This document shows positions 15,275-23,942 of a stretch of DNA of 64,000 bases, one piece after another. Location of the stretch: assembly GCF_000715505.1 (NCBI RefSeq), contig NZ_JHEH01000011.1, forward strand, positions 38,595 to 102,594. The letters run 5' to 3'. How positions within the stretch are numbered: position 1 is the first letter of the stretch; each line of letters starts with the position of its first letter. The stretch is from Thioclava dalianensis (GTDB lineage: Bacteria; Pseudomonadota; Alphaproteobacteria; Rhodobacterales; Rhodobacteraceae). The notes below the pieces were generated by a model. The model did not search any database. It had not been told where the DNA came from and saw only the letters and a program-made list of their open reading frames with translations. The position numbers and the translations under genes are program-made.

Positions 15275-15883
15275 TCACACGAGGCGCCGTGCTGCCGCGA
15301 TGGCAAGCATTTCATTGGGATTCTTGGCGTCGAATTTACGGCAGGCCGACGCAATCCGTGCCTTCACCGCGCTTTCGCTGATCTCCAACTCGGCGGCGAT
15401 CTGTTTGAGACGCAGCCCGCTGGCCCGCATGCGGATGGCCTCGGCCTCGGCCGGTGTCAGGCTCGGAGCGACCTGCGGCACATGATGAAGTGCCCGGAGC
15501 GCGTCAAGCGCCTCGTTCAACTCCGCATCCTCAAACTCTCGATCGGGATGAAAGAGCACCGCGTAGCTGCGCTTACCGATATCCTCGGCGCGGCTGAACG
15601 AGACCGAGGCCCCGAAGCCCAGCTTCATCTGACGTGACAGCGAGATCACGCCAATCGGATCTGGGAGATCGATCTCGCTCCAGCGAATGGCTCCGAAATT
15701 CGAATAAACCCAGCGCATTGCCGGGTCATGAACGTAGAGGCCAAGCTGCGTGTAGAGGTCGATCCAGCCTTGATCGAGACAGTTGATTTCATCCTCAGGC
15801 GATGAAAAGCCCACCCGCAGAGCAACGTAATACCCACCTGGCGCGAGCTTTTCGAAAACGGGCTGACTTTGCCGCAAATCCAT
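15275..15883 (-). CDS. LuxR-type regulator with acyl-homoserine-lactone pocket, no adjacent luxI
   Basis: The 202-residue protein has an N-terminal autoinducer domain (about 1-140) and a C-terminal LuxR helix-turn-helix (about 142-200: SLTPAEAEAIRMRASGL, then LKQIAAELEISESAVKARI). The five signal-binding residues of TraR align with correct spacing: W40, Y44, D53, P54 and W68. It should therefore bind an acyl-homoserine lactone and control transcription. No luxI-like synthase is within 15 kb to either visible side, so it is a solo here. It is convergent with fliP, and a link to motility control is possible but only inferred. The ribosome site is weak; the leader is AT-rich. Confidence 0.85.
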   Translation of the reverse strand: MDLRQSQPVFEKLAPGGYYVALRVGFSSPEDEINCLDQGWIDLYTQLGLYVHDPAMRWVYSNFGAIRWSEIDLPDPIGVISLSRQMKLGFGASVSFSRAEDIGKRSYAVLFHPDREFEDAELNEALDALRALHHVPQVAPSLTPAEAEAIRMRASGLRLKQIAAELEISESAVKARIASACRKFDAKNPNEMLAIAAARRLV

Positions 15884-16059
15884 AATTTGATCTTATCACT
15901 TTATTCTAAAAGAGCGGCACGCCGCGCCGGATCATGCCAAAAACTGGCACCTCACGTAAACTATGATCGATAAGGGTCTATGAAAACCCAAATCAGCGCT
16001 TTTCAACGCAGGCAGGTTCAGGGGCCCGGCACCGCGATGCGCAAAACGGTGGCTCACAG

Positions 16060-16146
16060 CTAGTCTTCCGGAAAGCGGTCATGGGCATTGCTGCCACGAA
16101 ACCAGCGCCAGACGCCGACATGGTACTTAGCAAATGTCGAGAGCGC
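16060..16146 (-). pseudogene. Possible remnant of a gene end (28 codons)
   Basis: Between the LuxR gene and the glycolipid-binding-like gene, the minus strand has a short open stretch from a TGA at 16147-16149 to a TAG at 16060-16062. Its translation, with YHVGVWRWFRGSNAHDRF, reads like the C-terminal end of a real protein, rich in aromatic and charged residues. There is no start codon and no ribosome site. It may be a decayed gene end or coincidence. The rest of the 15884-16151 gap shows nothing I can name. Confidence 0.25.
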
Positions 16147-16151
16147 TCACG

Positions 16152-16715
16152 TCACGTTCGGCACATCGTCCAGAGGTCGGGATAATCAGTGATCGCTCCG
16201 AATGCGTCCGTGACGAGCGTCGCCCGGTAGTCGTGCTGCGGTGATACATAGGCATAGGTCCGGGGGCCGGTTCGATGGTAGCTTTGAGGCAGGCGCTTTA
16301 CGCTCCAGTCTTCGGTGTCGAGCCACACCGCCACGCAATCCGCGCCAGTACCCTCGGATAGATCTAACCGTCTGATCGCATTGGTATTACTGGCAGGCGT
16401 AAAGCCAAGATCGATGTCGTCCAACCCCGTCATATTCGGGTCGATCTCGCCATTTACGCGCCAGTCATCTGTTCCCGCGCGTTCCAGTGTCAGATCGAGA
16501 GACATATGTCCGACCCATCCCGATACCGAAGCCCCGCGGCTTCGCCATGTGGCGTCGCAGAACAAGCGATATGCCAGATGAGCCGCCGTTCCATTCTGCG
16601 CGAACACAGCAGCGCCCTCGATTGTCCAACCCTGAGACGTCGCAGCAATGCGACACGCATCATATCCCGGTTGATCGAGGCGGCGCCAAAGGACGGTATG
16701 CACAAAACTCTCCAT
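16152..16715 (-). CDS. Putative glycolipid-binding family protein
   Basis: The protein (187 residues from ATG 16715) matches the pattern of the putative glycolipid-binding family (Glycolipid_bind). Landmarks are an initial VLWRRLDQPGYDACRI, a GWTIEGAAVF strand and the CDATWRSR motif. Later come DDIDLGFTPASNTNAIRRL and a terminal ITDYPDLW. No signal peptide or membrane segment is seen, so it is probably cytosolic. Substrate and role are not known. The start is uncertain: ATG 16736 and TTG 16790 are in frame, and none has a good ribosome site. I chose the ATG nearest the first conserved residues. It is separated from tRNA-Lys upstream by a terminator. Confidence 0.7.
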   Translation of the reverse strand: MESFVHTVLWRRLDQPGYDACRIAATSQGWTIEGAAVFAQNGTAAHLAYRLFCDATWRSRGASVSGWVGHMSLDLTLERAGTDDWRVNGEIDPNMTGLDDIDLGFTPASNTNAIRRLDLSEGTGADCVAVWLDTEDWSVKRLPQSYHRTGPRTYAYVSPQHDYRATLVTDAFGAITDYPDLWTMCRT

Positions 16716-16835
16716 TTTTGCATCATACCAACTCATGTGGTTGCCGGAAGCTTCGTCCTCGCAAAGCCAACCAAAATATTTGCCCTCCAACCATGAGATA
16801 GGGACAGAGAGACCCAGCGATAGCCTGAAACGACA

Positions 16836-16865
16836 AAGGGCTCAGCCATCTCTGGCTAAGCCCTT
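16836..16865 (-). terminator. Rho-independent terminator after tRNA-Lys
   Basis: Thirteen-base arms (AAGGGCTcAGCCA and TGGCTaAGCCCTT, one mismatch) with a TCTC loop lie eight bases beyond the 3' end of tRNA-Lys. On the minus strand the stem is followed by TTTGTCGTTTC. This is a good intrinsic terminator for the tRNA transcript, ahead of the next gene on the strand. Confidence 0.85.
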
Positions 16866-16873
16866 GGATATGA

Positions 16874-16949
16874 TGGTGAGCCGTGCAGGATTCGAACCTG
16901 CGACCCACTGATTAAAAGTCAGTTGCTCTACCAACTGAGCTAACGGCCC
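16874..16949 (-). tRNA. tRNA-Lys (anticodon TTT)
   Basis: The minus strand folds into a complete 76-nt cloverleaf. The 7-bp acceptor stem is GGGCCGT with ACGGCTC (one G-T pair). The D arm is GCTC...GAGC, the anticodon arm is ACTGA-CTTTTAA-TCAGT with anticodon TTT, and the T arm contains GGTTCGAATCC. The 3' CCA is encoded. It decodes AAA/AAG lysine codons. It is transcribed away from dapF and ends at the terminator at 16836-16865. No other tRNA was found in the window. Confidence 0.98.
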
Positions 16950-17055
16950 ATCACACGGCGCTTCTCTATAAACCCCTGCCATGGGGGTCAAGGCTAAAAG
17001 ATCGCAAAAATTGCATGTCTGGAAAAAACTTTTGCGCAAGCGTATATCGCGCTTC

Positions 17056-17892
17056 ATGAACACTGTGCGACAGCCCCCCGGCCAGCCCTTCATGAAGATG
17101 CATGGTCTTGGCAACGACTTCGTCGTCATCGACGCCCGCACGGGCGACGATCCGGTGACGCCTGCGCTTGCGCGCGCGCTTGGCGACCGGCATCGCGGGG
17201 TGGGCTTTGACCAGCTTGCCGTTATCCGACCCTCGCAAGATACGGATTACACGCTGGAATTCTGGAATTCGGACGGCTCGCGGGCGGGCGCTTGCGGCAA
17301 TGCTTCGCGCTGCGTGGGCGATTACATGATGCGTGAGCTTGATCGCGATGCGCTTCGTTTCACGACCGAGCGCGGCGCGCTTGCAGCGGTCCGGGGGCCC
17401 GACGGGCGGGTGTCGATCAACATGGGCGCGCCGATTCTCGACGCCGCCGCAATCCCGGTGCGCGCGGGGAGTGATCCGGCCCATCTGCCGCTCGACGGCG
17501 ATCCGATCGCAGTTGGCATGGGCAATCCGCATTGCATTTTCTTCGTGGCCGATGCCGAGTCTGTCGATCTTGCGGGGCGTGGGCCTCTGATCGAGCATGA
17601 TCCGCTCTTTCCCGAACGGACCAATGTCGAGTTTGCAACGCTAACCGGCCCCGACCACCTGCGTATGCGAGTCTGGGAGCGCGGCGCGGGTATCACCTTG
17701 GCCTGCGGCTCTGGCACCTGCGCCACCGCCGTGGCCGCCCATCTGCGCGGCCTGACAGGCAAACGCGTCTTGGTCGATGTGGATGGCGGCCAGCTTGAGA
17801 TCGACTGGCGCGATGACGGGGTCTGGATGACCGGGCCTGTGGCCCATGTCTTCTCGGCCCATCTGACACCCGAATTTCTGGCCGCAATATGA
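17056..17892 (+). CDS. dapF: Diaminopimelate epimerase
   Basis: DapF converts LL- to meso-diaminopimelate in lysine and peptidoglycan synthesis, without cofactor. From ATG 17056 it has 278 residues, normal for the family; the upstream frame back to 16981 is not needed. The two catalytic cysteines are in place: C80 in GACGNASRC and C217 in LACGSGTCA. The N-terminal [13 protein letters not shown] and the [13 protein letters not shown] stretch are also diagnostic. Its stop overlaps the mtaB start by 4 nt (ATGA), so the two are coupled. Confidence 0.97.
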   Translation: MNTVRQPPGQPFMKMHGLGNDFVVIDARTGDDPVTPALARALGDRHRGVGFDQLAVIRPSQDTDYTLEFWNSDGSRAGACGNASRCVGDYMMRELDRDALRFTTERGALAAVRGPDGRVSINMGAPILDAAAIPVRAGSDPAHLPLDGDPIAVGMGNPHCIFFVADAESVDLAGRGPLIEHDPLFPERTNVEFATLTGPDHLRMRVWERGAGITLACGSGTCATAVAAHLRGLTGKRVLVDVDGGQLEIDWRDDGVWMTGPVAHVFSAHLTPEFLAAI

Positions 17893-19148
17893 GCGCGCCG
17901 GTCTTCTCCACGCTGGGCTGCCGTCTCAACGCCTATGAGACGGAGGCGATGAAAGAGCTGGCCGAACAGGCCGGGCTGACCGGGGCCGTCGTCGTCAATA
18001 CCTGTGCGGTAACGGCGGAGGCCGTGCGCAAGGCCAAGCAGGAGATTCGCCGCCTTGCGCGCGAGAACCCGGACGCGCCTGTGATCGTGACCGGCTGTGC
18101 CGCCCAGACCGAGCCCGAGACCTTCGCCGGGATGGCCGAGGTCACGAAGGTGATCGGCAATCACGAGAAGATGCTGGCCGAGACCTGGACCGCGCTGACC
18201 CCGCAAGGCCCTGATTTCATCGGCCAGACAGAGCGCGTCATGGTCGATGACATCATGTCGGTGAAGGAGACCGCCGGTCACCTGATCGACGGTTTCGGAC
18301 GCCACCGCGCCTATGTGCAGGTGCAAAATGGCTGCGATCACCGCTGCACTTTCTGCATCATCCCCTATGGTCGCGGCAATTCGCGCTCGGTGCCTGCGGG
18401 CGTGGTGATCGAGCAGATCAAGCGGCTGGTGGATCGCGGCTTCAACGAGGTCGTGCTGACCGGGGTGGACCTGACCTCGTGGGGGGCAGACCTGCCTGCA
18501 ACGCCCCGGCTCGGTGATCTGGTGATGCGGATCTTGCGGCTGGTGCCGGATCTACCCCGGCTGCGGATCTCTTCCATCGATTCGATCGAGGCCGATGAGA
18601 ACCTGATGCTCGCGATTGCGACCGAACCGCGCCTGATGCCGCATCTGCATCTGTCGCTGCAAGCGGGCGACGACATGATTCTCAAGCGGATGAAGCGCCG
18701 TCACCTGCGCGACGACGCAATCGCGTTTTGCGAGGAGGCGCGGCGCCTGCGGCCCGGTATGGTGTTTGGCGCCGATATCATCGCAGGCTTCCCGACCGAG
18801 ACCGAAGCGATGTTCGAGAATTCGCTGAAGCTGGTCGATGATTGCGACCTGACATTCCTGCATGTGTTTCCTTATTCCGCGCGCAAGGGCACGCCTGCGG
18901 CGCGCATGCCTGCCGTGGCGGGCCCCGAGGTGAAATCCCGCGCGGCGCGGCTGCGGGCCAAGGGTCAGGAGGCGCTGAGCGCGCATCTCGCGCAGCAGGT
19001 CGGACAACGCCTTCGCGTGTTGACCGAAGGCCCGCGCGTTGCGCGCACCGAGGGCTTTGCCGAGGTCGCCCTTGCAAGCGATCATCCCGAAGGCAGCCTG
19101 CTAGATCTCGACATCACCGGCCATGACGGGGCGCGGCTTCTGGCCTGA
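17889..19148 (+). CDS. mtaB: tRNA t6A methylthiotransferase MtaB
   Basis: This 419-residue radical-SAM enzyme converts t6A37 to ms2t6A37 in tRNAs that read ANN codons. The N-terminal methylthiotransferase domain starts [12 protein letters not shown] and carries cluster cysteines C11, C39 and C70. The radical-SAM motif is C149-x3-C153-x2-C156 in [17 protein letters not shown]. The [10 protein letters not shown] and [13 protein letters not shown] stretches belong to the same barrel. A C-terminal TRAM-like tail binds RNA. The LGCRLN form (not LGCPKN) points to MtaB rather than RimO or MiaB. It overlaps dapF by 4 nt. Confidence 0.93.
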   Translation: MSAPVFSTLGCRLNAYETEAMKELAEQAGLTGAVVVNTCAVTAEAVRKAKQEIRRLARENPDAPVIVTGCAAQTEPETFAGMAEVTKVIGNHEKMLAETWTALTPQGPDFIGQTERVMVDDIMSVKETAGHLIDGFGRHRAYVQVQNGCDHRCTFCIIPYGRGNSRSVPAGVVIEQIKRLVDRGFNEVVLTGVDLTSWGADLPATPRLGDLVMRILRLVPDLPRLRISSIDSIEADENLMLAIATEPRLMPHLHLSLQAGDDMILKRMKRRHLRDDAIAFCEEARRLRPGMVFGADIIAGFPTETEAMFENSLKLVDDCDLTFLHVFPYSARKGTPAARMPAVAGPEVKSRAARLRAKGQEALSAHLAQQVGQRLRVLTEGPRVARTEGFAEVALASDHPEGSLLDLDITGHDGARLLA

Positions 19149-19272
19149 CACAGGCAGGCCCGCGCGCGGCTGATCGTCTCGCAGCTTCTTTTTGATCGTT
19201 CCGCCACCAATAGGGCGGGGCAGCCGCGGAAAAGGGGTTTCGTTTTTCCGGCCCTGCACTAGCTTGAGCCCT

Positions 19273-19695
19273 ATGTTGCGTATCAATGATCAGATCAGCA
19301 TCGAGGATTGGGAAATCGTCGAGACATTCACCCGGGCTCAAGGGCCGGGCGGGCAAAACGTCAACAAGGTCTCGACGGCGGTCGAGCTGCGTTTCGAGGC
19401 CGATCGCTCACCGAACCTACCCCCGCCGGTGAAGGCGCGCCTGCGGCGGTTGGCGGGGCGCAAATGGACGACGGATGGGGCGCTTGTGCTCTTGGTGCAG
19501 GACACGCGCAGTCAGGCCCGCAATCGCGAAATCGCCCGGGAGCGGCTGGCAGAGATGATCGTCAAAGCCTGTGAGCGGCCCAAGCGGCGCATTCCGACGA
19601 AACCCACCAAGGGCAGCCAGCGGCGGCGGCTCAAGACCAAGACGATCCGAGGCGAGGTCAAGGCGCTGCGCGGAAAGGTTGGCGATGGCGAATGA
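19273..19695 (+). CDS. arfB: Alternative ribosome-rescue factor ArfB (peptidyl-tRNA hydrolase)
   Basis: ArfB (YaeJ) hydrolyses peptidyl-tRNA on stalled ribosomes with empty A sites. From ATG 19273 it has 140 residues. The catalytic GGQ is at residues 26-28 in AQGPGGQNVNKVSTAVELRF. The C-terminal tail is rich in Lys/Arg (KRRIPTKPTKGSQRRRLKTKTI), which in this family enters the mRNA channel. The short length and basic tail distinguish it from release factors RF1/RF2. It overlaps the aminotransferase start by 11 nt. Confidence 0.93.
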   Translation: MLRINDQISIEDWEIVETFTRAQGPGGQNVNKVSTAVELRFEADRSPNLPPPVKARLRRLAGRKWTTDGALVLLVQDTRSQARNREIARERLAEMIVKACERPKRRIPTKPTKGSQRRRLKTKTIRGEVKALRGKVGDGE

Positions 19696-20950
19696 GCTGA
19701 TCGAGCGGCGCGCGCGGCTTCTTGGGCCGAATGTCCCGACATTCTACGCCGATCCGGTCCATATCACCCGCGGTGCGGGCAGCTATTTGTGGGATGCAGA
19801 CGGGCAGCGCTACCTCGATGCCTATAACAACGTCGCCCATTGCGGCCACTGCCATCCAAAGGTGGTGGAGGCGATCTCGGCGCAGGCGGCCCGGCTCAAC
19901 ACCCATACCCGCTATCTGCATGAGGGCATCTTGGATTATGCCGAGGCGCTGCTCGCCCGGTTTGGCCCTGGGCTGGATCAGCTTTTGATGACCTGCACGG
20001 GATCTGAGGCCAATGATGTTGCCCTGCGCATGGCACAGGCTGCGACCGGAAAACGCGGCTTCATCGCCACCGACAACACCTATCACGGCAACACCACGGC
20101 GGTTGCGCATCTCTCGACGCGACGCCCGCCCATCGGCGGCTGGCCCGATCATATCCGCCGCGTGCCTGCGCCTGACAGCCTCGCGCCGCTGGGGGGCACC
20201 GCCGAGGCACAGGCGGAGGCGTTCGCTGCGAATATCGCCACAGCCATCGCCGAGCTGGAAGCCGCAGACCATGGCTTTGCCGGGCTGATGCTCTGCCCGA
20301 TCTTTGCCAATGAGGGCATGCCCGGCATCGCGCCCGGCTTTCTCGACCCGACCGTCGATCTCGTTCGCCGCGCCGGTGGGCTGATCCTGTGTGACGAGGT
20401 TCAACCCGGGTTCGGGCGCATCGGCAGCCATTTCTGGGGGCATGACTGGCTGGGGTTTTCCCCCGATGTCGTGACGCTTGGAAAGCCGATGGGCAACGGG
20501 CATCCGGTGGCGGGTGTCGTGGCACGCCCCGCAACCATGGCCGCCTTCCGCGAGGCGTTCGGGTATTTCAACACGTTCGGCGGCAATCCGGTCTCCTGTG
20601 CGGCAGCGCTCGCGGTGCTGGAGGTGATCGAGGAGGAGGGCCTGCAGGAAAATGCGCGCGATGTCGGCGCCTATCTCCTGACAGGGCTGCAAGAGCTGTC
20701 TCATCCGCTGATCCATGACGCGCGCGGACTGGGCCTGTTTTTGGGCCTTGAACTTGCCCGCGACGGCGCTCCCGCCGGAGAGGAGGCCGCCCGGATCGTT
20801 GAAGAGATGCGCGCGCGGCATGTTCTGATGGGGCGCGTCGGGCGCGCGCAGCATATCCTCAAGATCCGCCCGCCCATGGTATTTTCACGCGATGACGCGG
20901 ATATGCTGCTGGCGGCGCTCGACGCCAGCTTCCGCGCGATACCGGCATGA
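19685..20950 (+). CDS. Class III PLP enzyme of the AGXT2L phospho-lyase type
   Basis: From ATG 19685 it has 421 residues. The PLP lysine is K267 in LGKPMGNGHPV, and the GSEAND and DEVQPGFGR motifs of class III aminotransferases are intact. Several segments (LNTHTRYLHEGI, YFNTFGGNPVSCA, ARGLGLFLGLEL) closely resemble the animal AGXT2L proteins, which are phospho-lyases acting on phosphoethanolamine or 5-phosphohydroxylysine rather than transaminases. The next gene, overlapping by 4 nt, is a small-molecule kinase, as a kinase/phospho-lyase pathway would need. An ordinary omega-aminotransferase remains possible. It overlaps arfB by 11 nt. Confidence 0.75.
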   Translation: MANELIERRARLLGPNVPTFYADPVHITRGAGSYLWDADGQRYLDAYNNVAHCGHCHPKVVEAISAQAARLNTHTRYLHEGILDYAEALLARFGPGLDQLLMTCTGSEANDVALRMAQAATGKRGFIATDNTYHGNTTAVAHLSTRRPPIGGWPDHIRRVPAPDSLAPLGGTAEAQAEAFAANIATAIAELEAADHGFAGLMLCPIFANEGMPGIAPGFLDPTVDLVRRAGGLILCDEVQPGFGRIGSHFWGHDWLGFSPDVVTLGKPMGNGHPVAGVVARPATMAAFREAFGYFNTFGGNPVSCAAALAVLEVIEEEGLQENARDVGAYLLTGLQELSHPLIHDARGLGLFLGLELARDGAPAGEEAARIVEEMRARHVLMGRVGRAQHILKIRPPMVFSRDDADMLLAALDASFRAIPA

Positions 20951-21918
20951 CGGACGGGGCGGATATGCTTTGGGCTGCGCATGACGCGCTTCAGGCATGG
21001 GACGCAGACAAAACCGCGCCGCGCCTTGTCAGCCATCGCGAGAATATCGTTTTTGACGCCTCTCTGAACGGGGGGCGGCGGATCGCCCTGCGGCTGCACA
21101 GACCCGGCTATCAGGAGCGCGCTGCTATTGAGGCCGAGCTGAACTGGTGTGCCGCGCTCGCCGCGCGAGGCCTGCCGGTCCCTCGCCCCGTCCCAAGCCG
21201 GACGGGCACGCTGACGGTGCAGGCAGGTCCGCGTCTGGCCTCTTGCGTGGATTGGCTCGACGGCACACCGATCGGCGCGGGAGATCAACCACTTGGGCCG
21301 GATGCCGCATCGGTCGCGCGGGATGCACGGGCGCTTGGGCGGCTGATCGCTCAGTTGCACAACGCCACGGATGCGCACCCGCCCGCGCCCTTCCCGCGCC
21401 CGGTCTGGGATGCCGAGGGCCTGCTGGGCGAAACGCCGCTCTGGGGCCGCTTCTGGGAGCACCCGGCCCTTACCCCCCCGCAGCGCGACTGTCTGGGGCA
21501 GGCCCGCGCGCTGGCTGCCGATACTTTGAAAGCGGTCACGGATTTCGGACCGATCCACGCCGATATCCTGCGCGAAAATGTGCTGAAGACCGACCGAGGT
21601 CTCGCGCTCATCGATTTCGACGATTGCGGCACGGGCTATCGGCTTTACGATCTGGGAACAGCCCTGATTCAGGGCTGGGGCGATCCGCTTTGGGCCGCGC
21701 AGGTCGCGGGTCTGACCGAAGGCTATCGCAGCCAGCGTTCGCTGCCCGATGACCAGATACGCTTGTTGCCCGTTCTCGTGGCATTGCGCGGTTTTGCCTC
21801 TGCTGGCTGGATCGTGACGCGTGCCACAGGTGACGATTCCCGTCAGATGTCGTATGTCAGGCGCGCACTGGCATTGGCCCAGCATGTGATCAACCAGACG
21901 ACCCCATGGGAGCGCTAG
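20947..21918 (+). CDS. Aminoglycoside-phosphotransferase-fold kinase, hydroxylysine-kinase-like
   Basis: This is a 323-residue soluble kinase of the APH fold. The catalytic loop is HADILRENVL (H-x-D-x4-N) and the metal-binding motif is IDFDDCGTGYRLYDLGTAL. The N-terminal lobe is less conserved. Family members phosphorylate small hydroxylated molecules (choline, homoserine, hydroxylysine) or proteins (SrkA). The 4-nt overlap with the preceding phospho-lyase-like enzyme suggests that its product feeds that enzyme: hydroxylysine or ethanolamine would be natural substrates, by analogy with animal AGPHD1. This is inference. A NUDIX gene follows one base after its stop. Confidence 0.75.
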   Translation: MTDGADMLWAAHDALQAWDADKTAPRLVSHRENIVFDASLNGGRRIALRLHRPGYQERAAIEAELNWCAALAARGLPVPRPVPSRTGTLTVQAGPRLASCVDWLDGTPIGAGDQPLGPDAASVARDARALGRLIAQLHNATDAHPPAPFPRPVWDAEGLLGETPLWGRFWEHPALTPPQRDCLGQARALAADTLKAVTDFGPIHADILRENVLKTDRGLALIDFDDCGTGYRLYDLGTALIQGWGDPLWAAQVAGLTEGYRSQRSLPDDQIRLLPVLVALRGFASAGWIVTRATGDDSRQMSYVRRALALAQHVINQTTPWER

Positions 21919-21919
21919 A

Positions 21920-22369
21920 ATGAAATGGGCAAAACGGATCGCCAAAGACCTGATCGGCAGCCGCCCCGCTTCGCTGCAAGTGGGAGCGCTGTGCACGCGC
22001 AGGATCGATGGCAAATTGCAGATCCTGCTGATCACCTCGCGCGATAGCGGGCGCTGGGTGGTCCCAAAGGGCTGGCCGATGCGCGGGCGTTCACTGGCAG
22101 GAGCGGCGCGTCAGGAAGCTTGGGAAGAAGCCGGGGTCAAAGGCCGGATCTCTTCCGAACCCGTCGGCAGCTTTCACTATGAAAAGATACTGGATGGAGG
22201 GCTTGGGGTTCCGACCGATGTGGTACTATACCACCTCAAAGTGGATCACTTGGAGAAGGTTTATCCCGAGGATCACCAACGCAAGCGGCAATGGTGCTCG
22301 CCCAGATATGCCGCAGATCTTGTCGCGGAAGACAGCCTCAAAAAGATCCTGCTGGAGTTCAAGGGCTGA
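21920..22369 (+). CDS. NUDIX hydrolase
   Basis: This 149-residue protein has a NUDIX fold. The box begins at PKGWPMRG and ends QEAWEEAGV, so the metal-binding EE pair is intact, but the usual box Glu and Arg (positions 7 and 15) are Arg and Gln. That variant recurs in the diphosphoinositol-like NUDIX proteins of this bacterial family. It hydrolyses a nucleoside-diphosphate-linked compound; the substrate cannot be told from sequence. It begins one base after the kinase stop, so it is in the same operon. Confidence 0.85.
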   Translation: MKWAKRIAKDLIGSRPASLQVGALCTRRIDGKLQILLITSRDSGRWVVPKGWPMRGRSLAGAARQEAWEEAGVKGRISSEPVGSFHYEKILDGGLGVPTDVVLYHLKVDHLEKVYPEDHQRKRQWCSPRYAADLVAEDSLKKILLEFKG

Positions 22370-22457
22370 GGCCGCAACAACGTCAGCGCGCTTGTACGAC
22401 AGGGTCAAATCCGTTAGGGGAGCGGCTTTGTAACGCAATCATGACAGGTAGCTGACA

Positions 22458-23942
22458 GTGGCTTCGGACGAAAACAATCCGCCCGTCAACCAGTGGAAGA
22501 CGCTCGATCGGGATCTCAAGCGGTTCGGACGCCTTGAAGCGGGCAGCCATTCGATCTCGCGCGGTCTGGTCGCACCGGGGCTGGCCCTCGCCTTCATCGT
22601 ATTCGTGGGACTTGTCACAGCCGTCTTGATGGGCGGGCAGACCGGTCAGCTTGTGGTGATCGCCGCCGCCTCGATCGGCGCCTATATGGCGATCAATATC
22701 GGCGCCAATGACGTGGCCAACAATATGGGCCCAGCGGTGGGCTCGCGGGCGATCACGCTGCTGGCGGCGCTGGTTCTCGCGGCAGTCTTCGAGTCGATGG
22801 GGGCGCTGCTGGCGGGCGGCGATGTCGTCGACACGGTCGCCAAGGGCATCATCGCGCCAAGCGCCCTGCCCGATTCCTCTCATTTCGTCTGGGCGATGAT
22901 GTCGGCGCTGCTGGCCGCAGCGCTGTGGCTGAACCTTGCGACATGGCTTGGCGCGCCGGTTTCAACCACCCATTCCATCGTGGGCGGTGTCGTGGGCGCC
23001 GGGATCGTGGCTGCGGGCTTCGGAGCCGTCAACTGGGACACGATGGGCATGATCGCCGCAAGCTGGGTGATCTCTCCTATCATGGGGGGCGTGATCGCAG
23101 CGCTGTTTCTCGCGCTGATCAAAAGCAAGGTCATCTATACCGAAGACAAGATCGCCGCCGCGCGCCGTTGGGTGCCGATCCTGATCGGGATCATGGCGGG
23201 CGTGTTCTCGGCCTATCTTGCGCTTAAAGGGCTCAAACATCTGTTCAAAATCAGCCTCCTCGAGGCGCTCGCCATTGGTCTCGTGATCGGTGTCGGCTGC
23301 TGGCTGATCGCGATCCCGCTGATCCGGCGCCAATCCGAAGGGCTGGAGAACCGCAAGAAGTCGCTCAAGACGCTGTTCTCCTTTCCGCTGATCATCTCCG
23401 CGGCTCTACTGAGCTTCGCCCATGGCGCCAATGATGTGGCCAATGCCGTAGGCCCGCTCGCCGCGATCGTGCACACGGTCGAGCAGGGCGACGTTGCAAG
23501 TCAGGTGGGGATTCCGTTCTGGGTGATGGCAGTGGGGGCGTTGGGCATTTCCTGCGGGCTTTTGCTGTTTGGTCCCAAGCTGATCCGTCTGGTGGGCGAC
23601 CAGATCACCAAGCTCAACCCGATGCGCGCCTATTGCGTGGCGCTGTCCGCGGCGGTGACGGTGATCTTGGCCTCGTGGCTTGGCCTGCCGGTGTCCTCCA
23701 CCCATATCGCGGTGGGCGGCATCTTTGGCGTGGGGTTCTACCGCGAACACTACGCCGAGAAGCGCGCCCGTGAAAAAGGCATCAGCAAGGGCAAGCCGGT
23801 TCCGCCCGAAGAGCGCAAGCGCCGCCTTCTGGTGCGCCGCTCGCATATGGTGACGGTGGCTGCGGCCTGGATCATCACGGTGCCGGCCTCGGCGGCGCTG
23901 TCCGCCGTCGTTTATCTCGTGCTGGACCGGCTGGCGTCCTAG
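22458..23942 (+). CDS. pit: Low-affinity inorganic phosphate transporter, Pit family
   Basis: This 494-residue inner-membrane protein has two inverted PHO4 repeats. The signature [16 protein letters not shown] occurs in the N-terminal half and [13 protein letters not shown] in the C-terminal half. Each is paired with a PVSTTHS or PVSSTHI motif. About eleven hydrophobic segments are visible, with a charged cytosolic loop around residues 285-310. It takes up phosphate (as metal-phosphate) with protons. The start is GTG 22458 with a weak ribosome site. Its stop codon overlaps that of pncB by 4 nt in convergent orientation (CTAG). Confidence 0.93.
   Translation: MASDENNPPVNQWKTLDRDLKRFGRLEAGSHSISRGLVAPGLALAFIVFVGLVTAVLMGGQTGQLVVIAAASIGAYMAINIGANDVANNMGPAVGSRAITLLAALVLAAVFESMGALLAGGDVVDTVAKGIIAPSALPDSSHFVWAMMSALLAAALWLNLATWLGAPVSTTHSIVGGVVGAGIVAAGFGAVNWDTMGMIAASWVISPIMGGVIAALFLALIKSKVIYTEDKIAAARRWVPILIGIMAGVFSAYLALKGLKHLFKISLLEALAIGLVIGVGCWLIAIPLIRRQSEGLENRKKSLKTLFSFPLIISAALLSFAHGANDVANAVGPLAAIVHTVEQGDVASQVGIPFWVMAVGALGISCGLLLFGPKLIRLVGDQITKLNPMRAYCVALSAAVTVILASWLGLPVSSTHIAVGGIFGVGFYREHYAEKRAREKGISKGKPVPPEERKRRLLVRRSHMVTVAAAWIITVPASAALSAVVYLVLDRLAS

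Noticed and set aside
15985..16065. 27-codon ORF on the plus strand starting ATGAAAACCCAAATC
   Set aside because: No ribosome site, no signal peptide and unremarkable composition.
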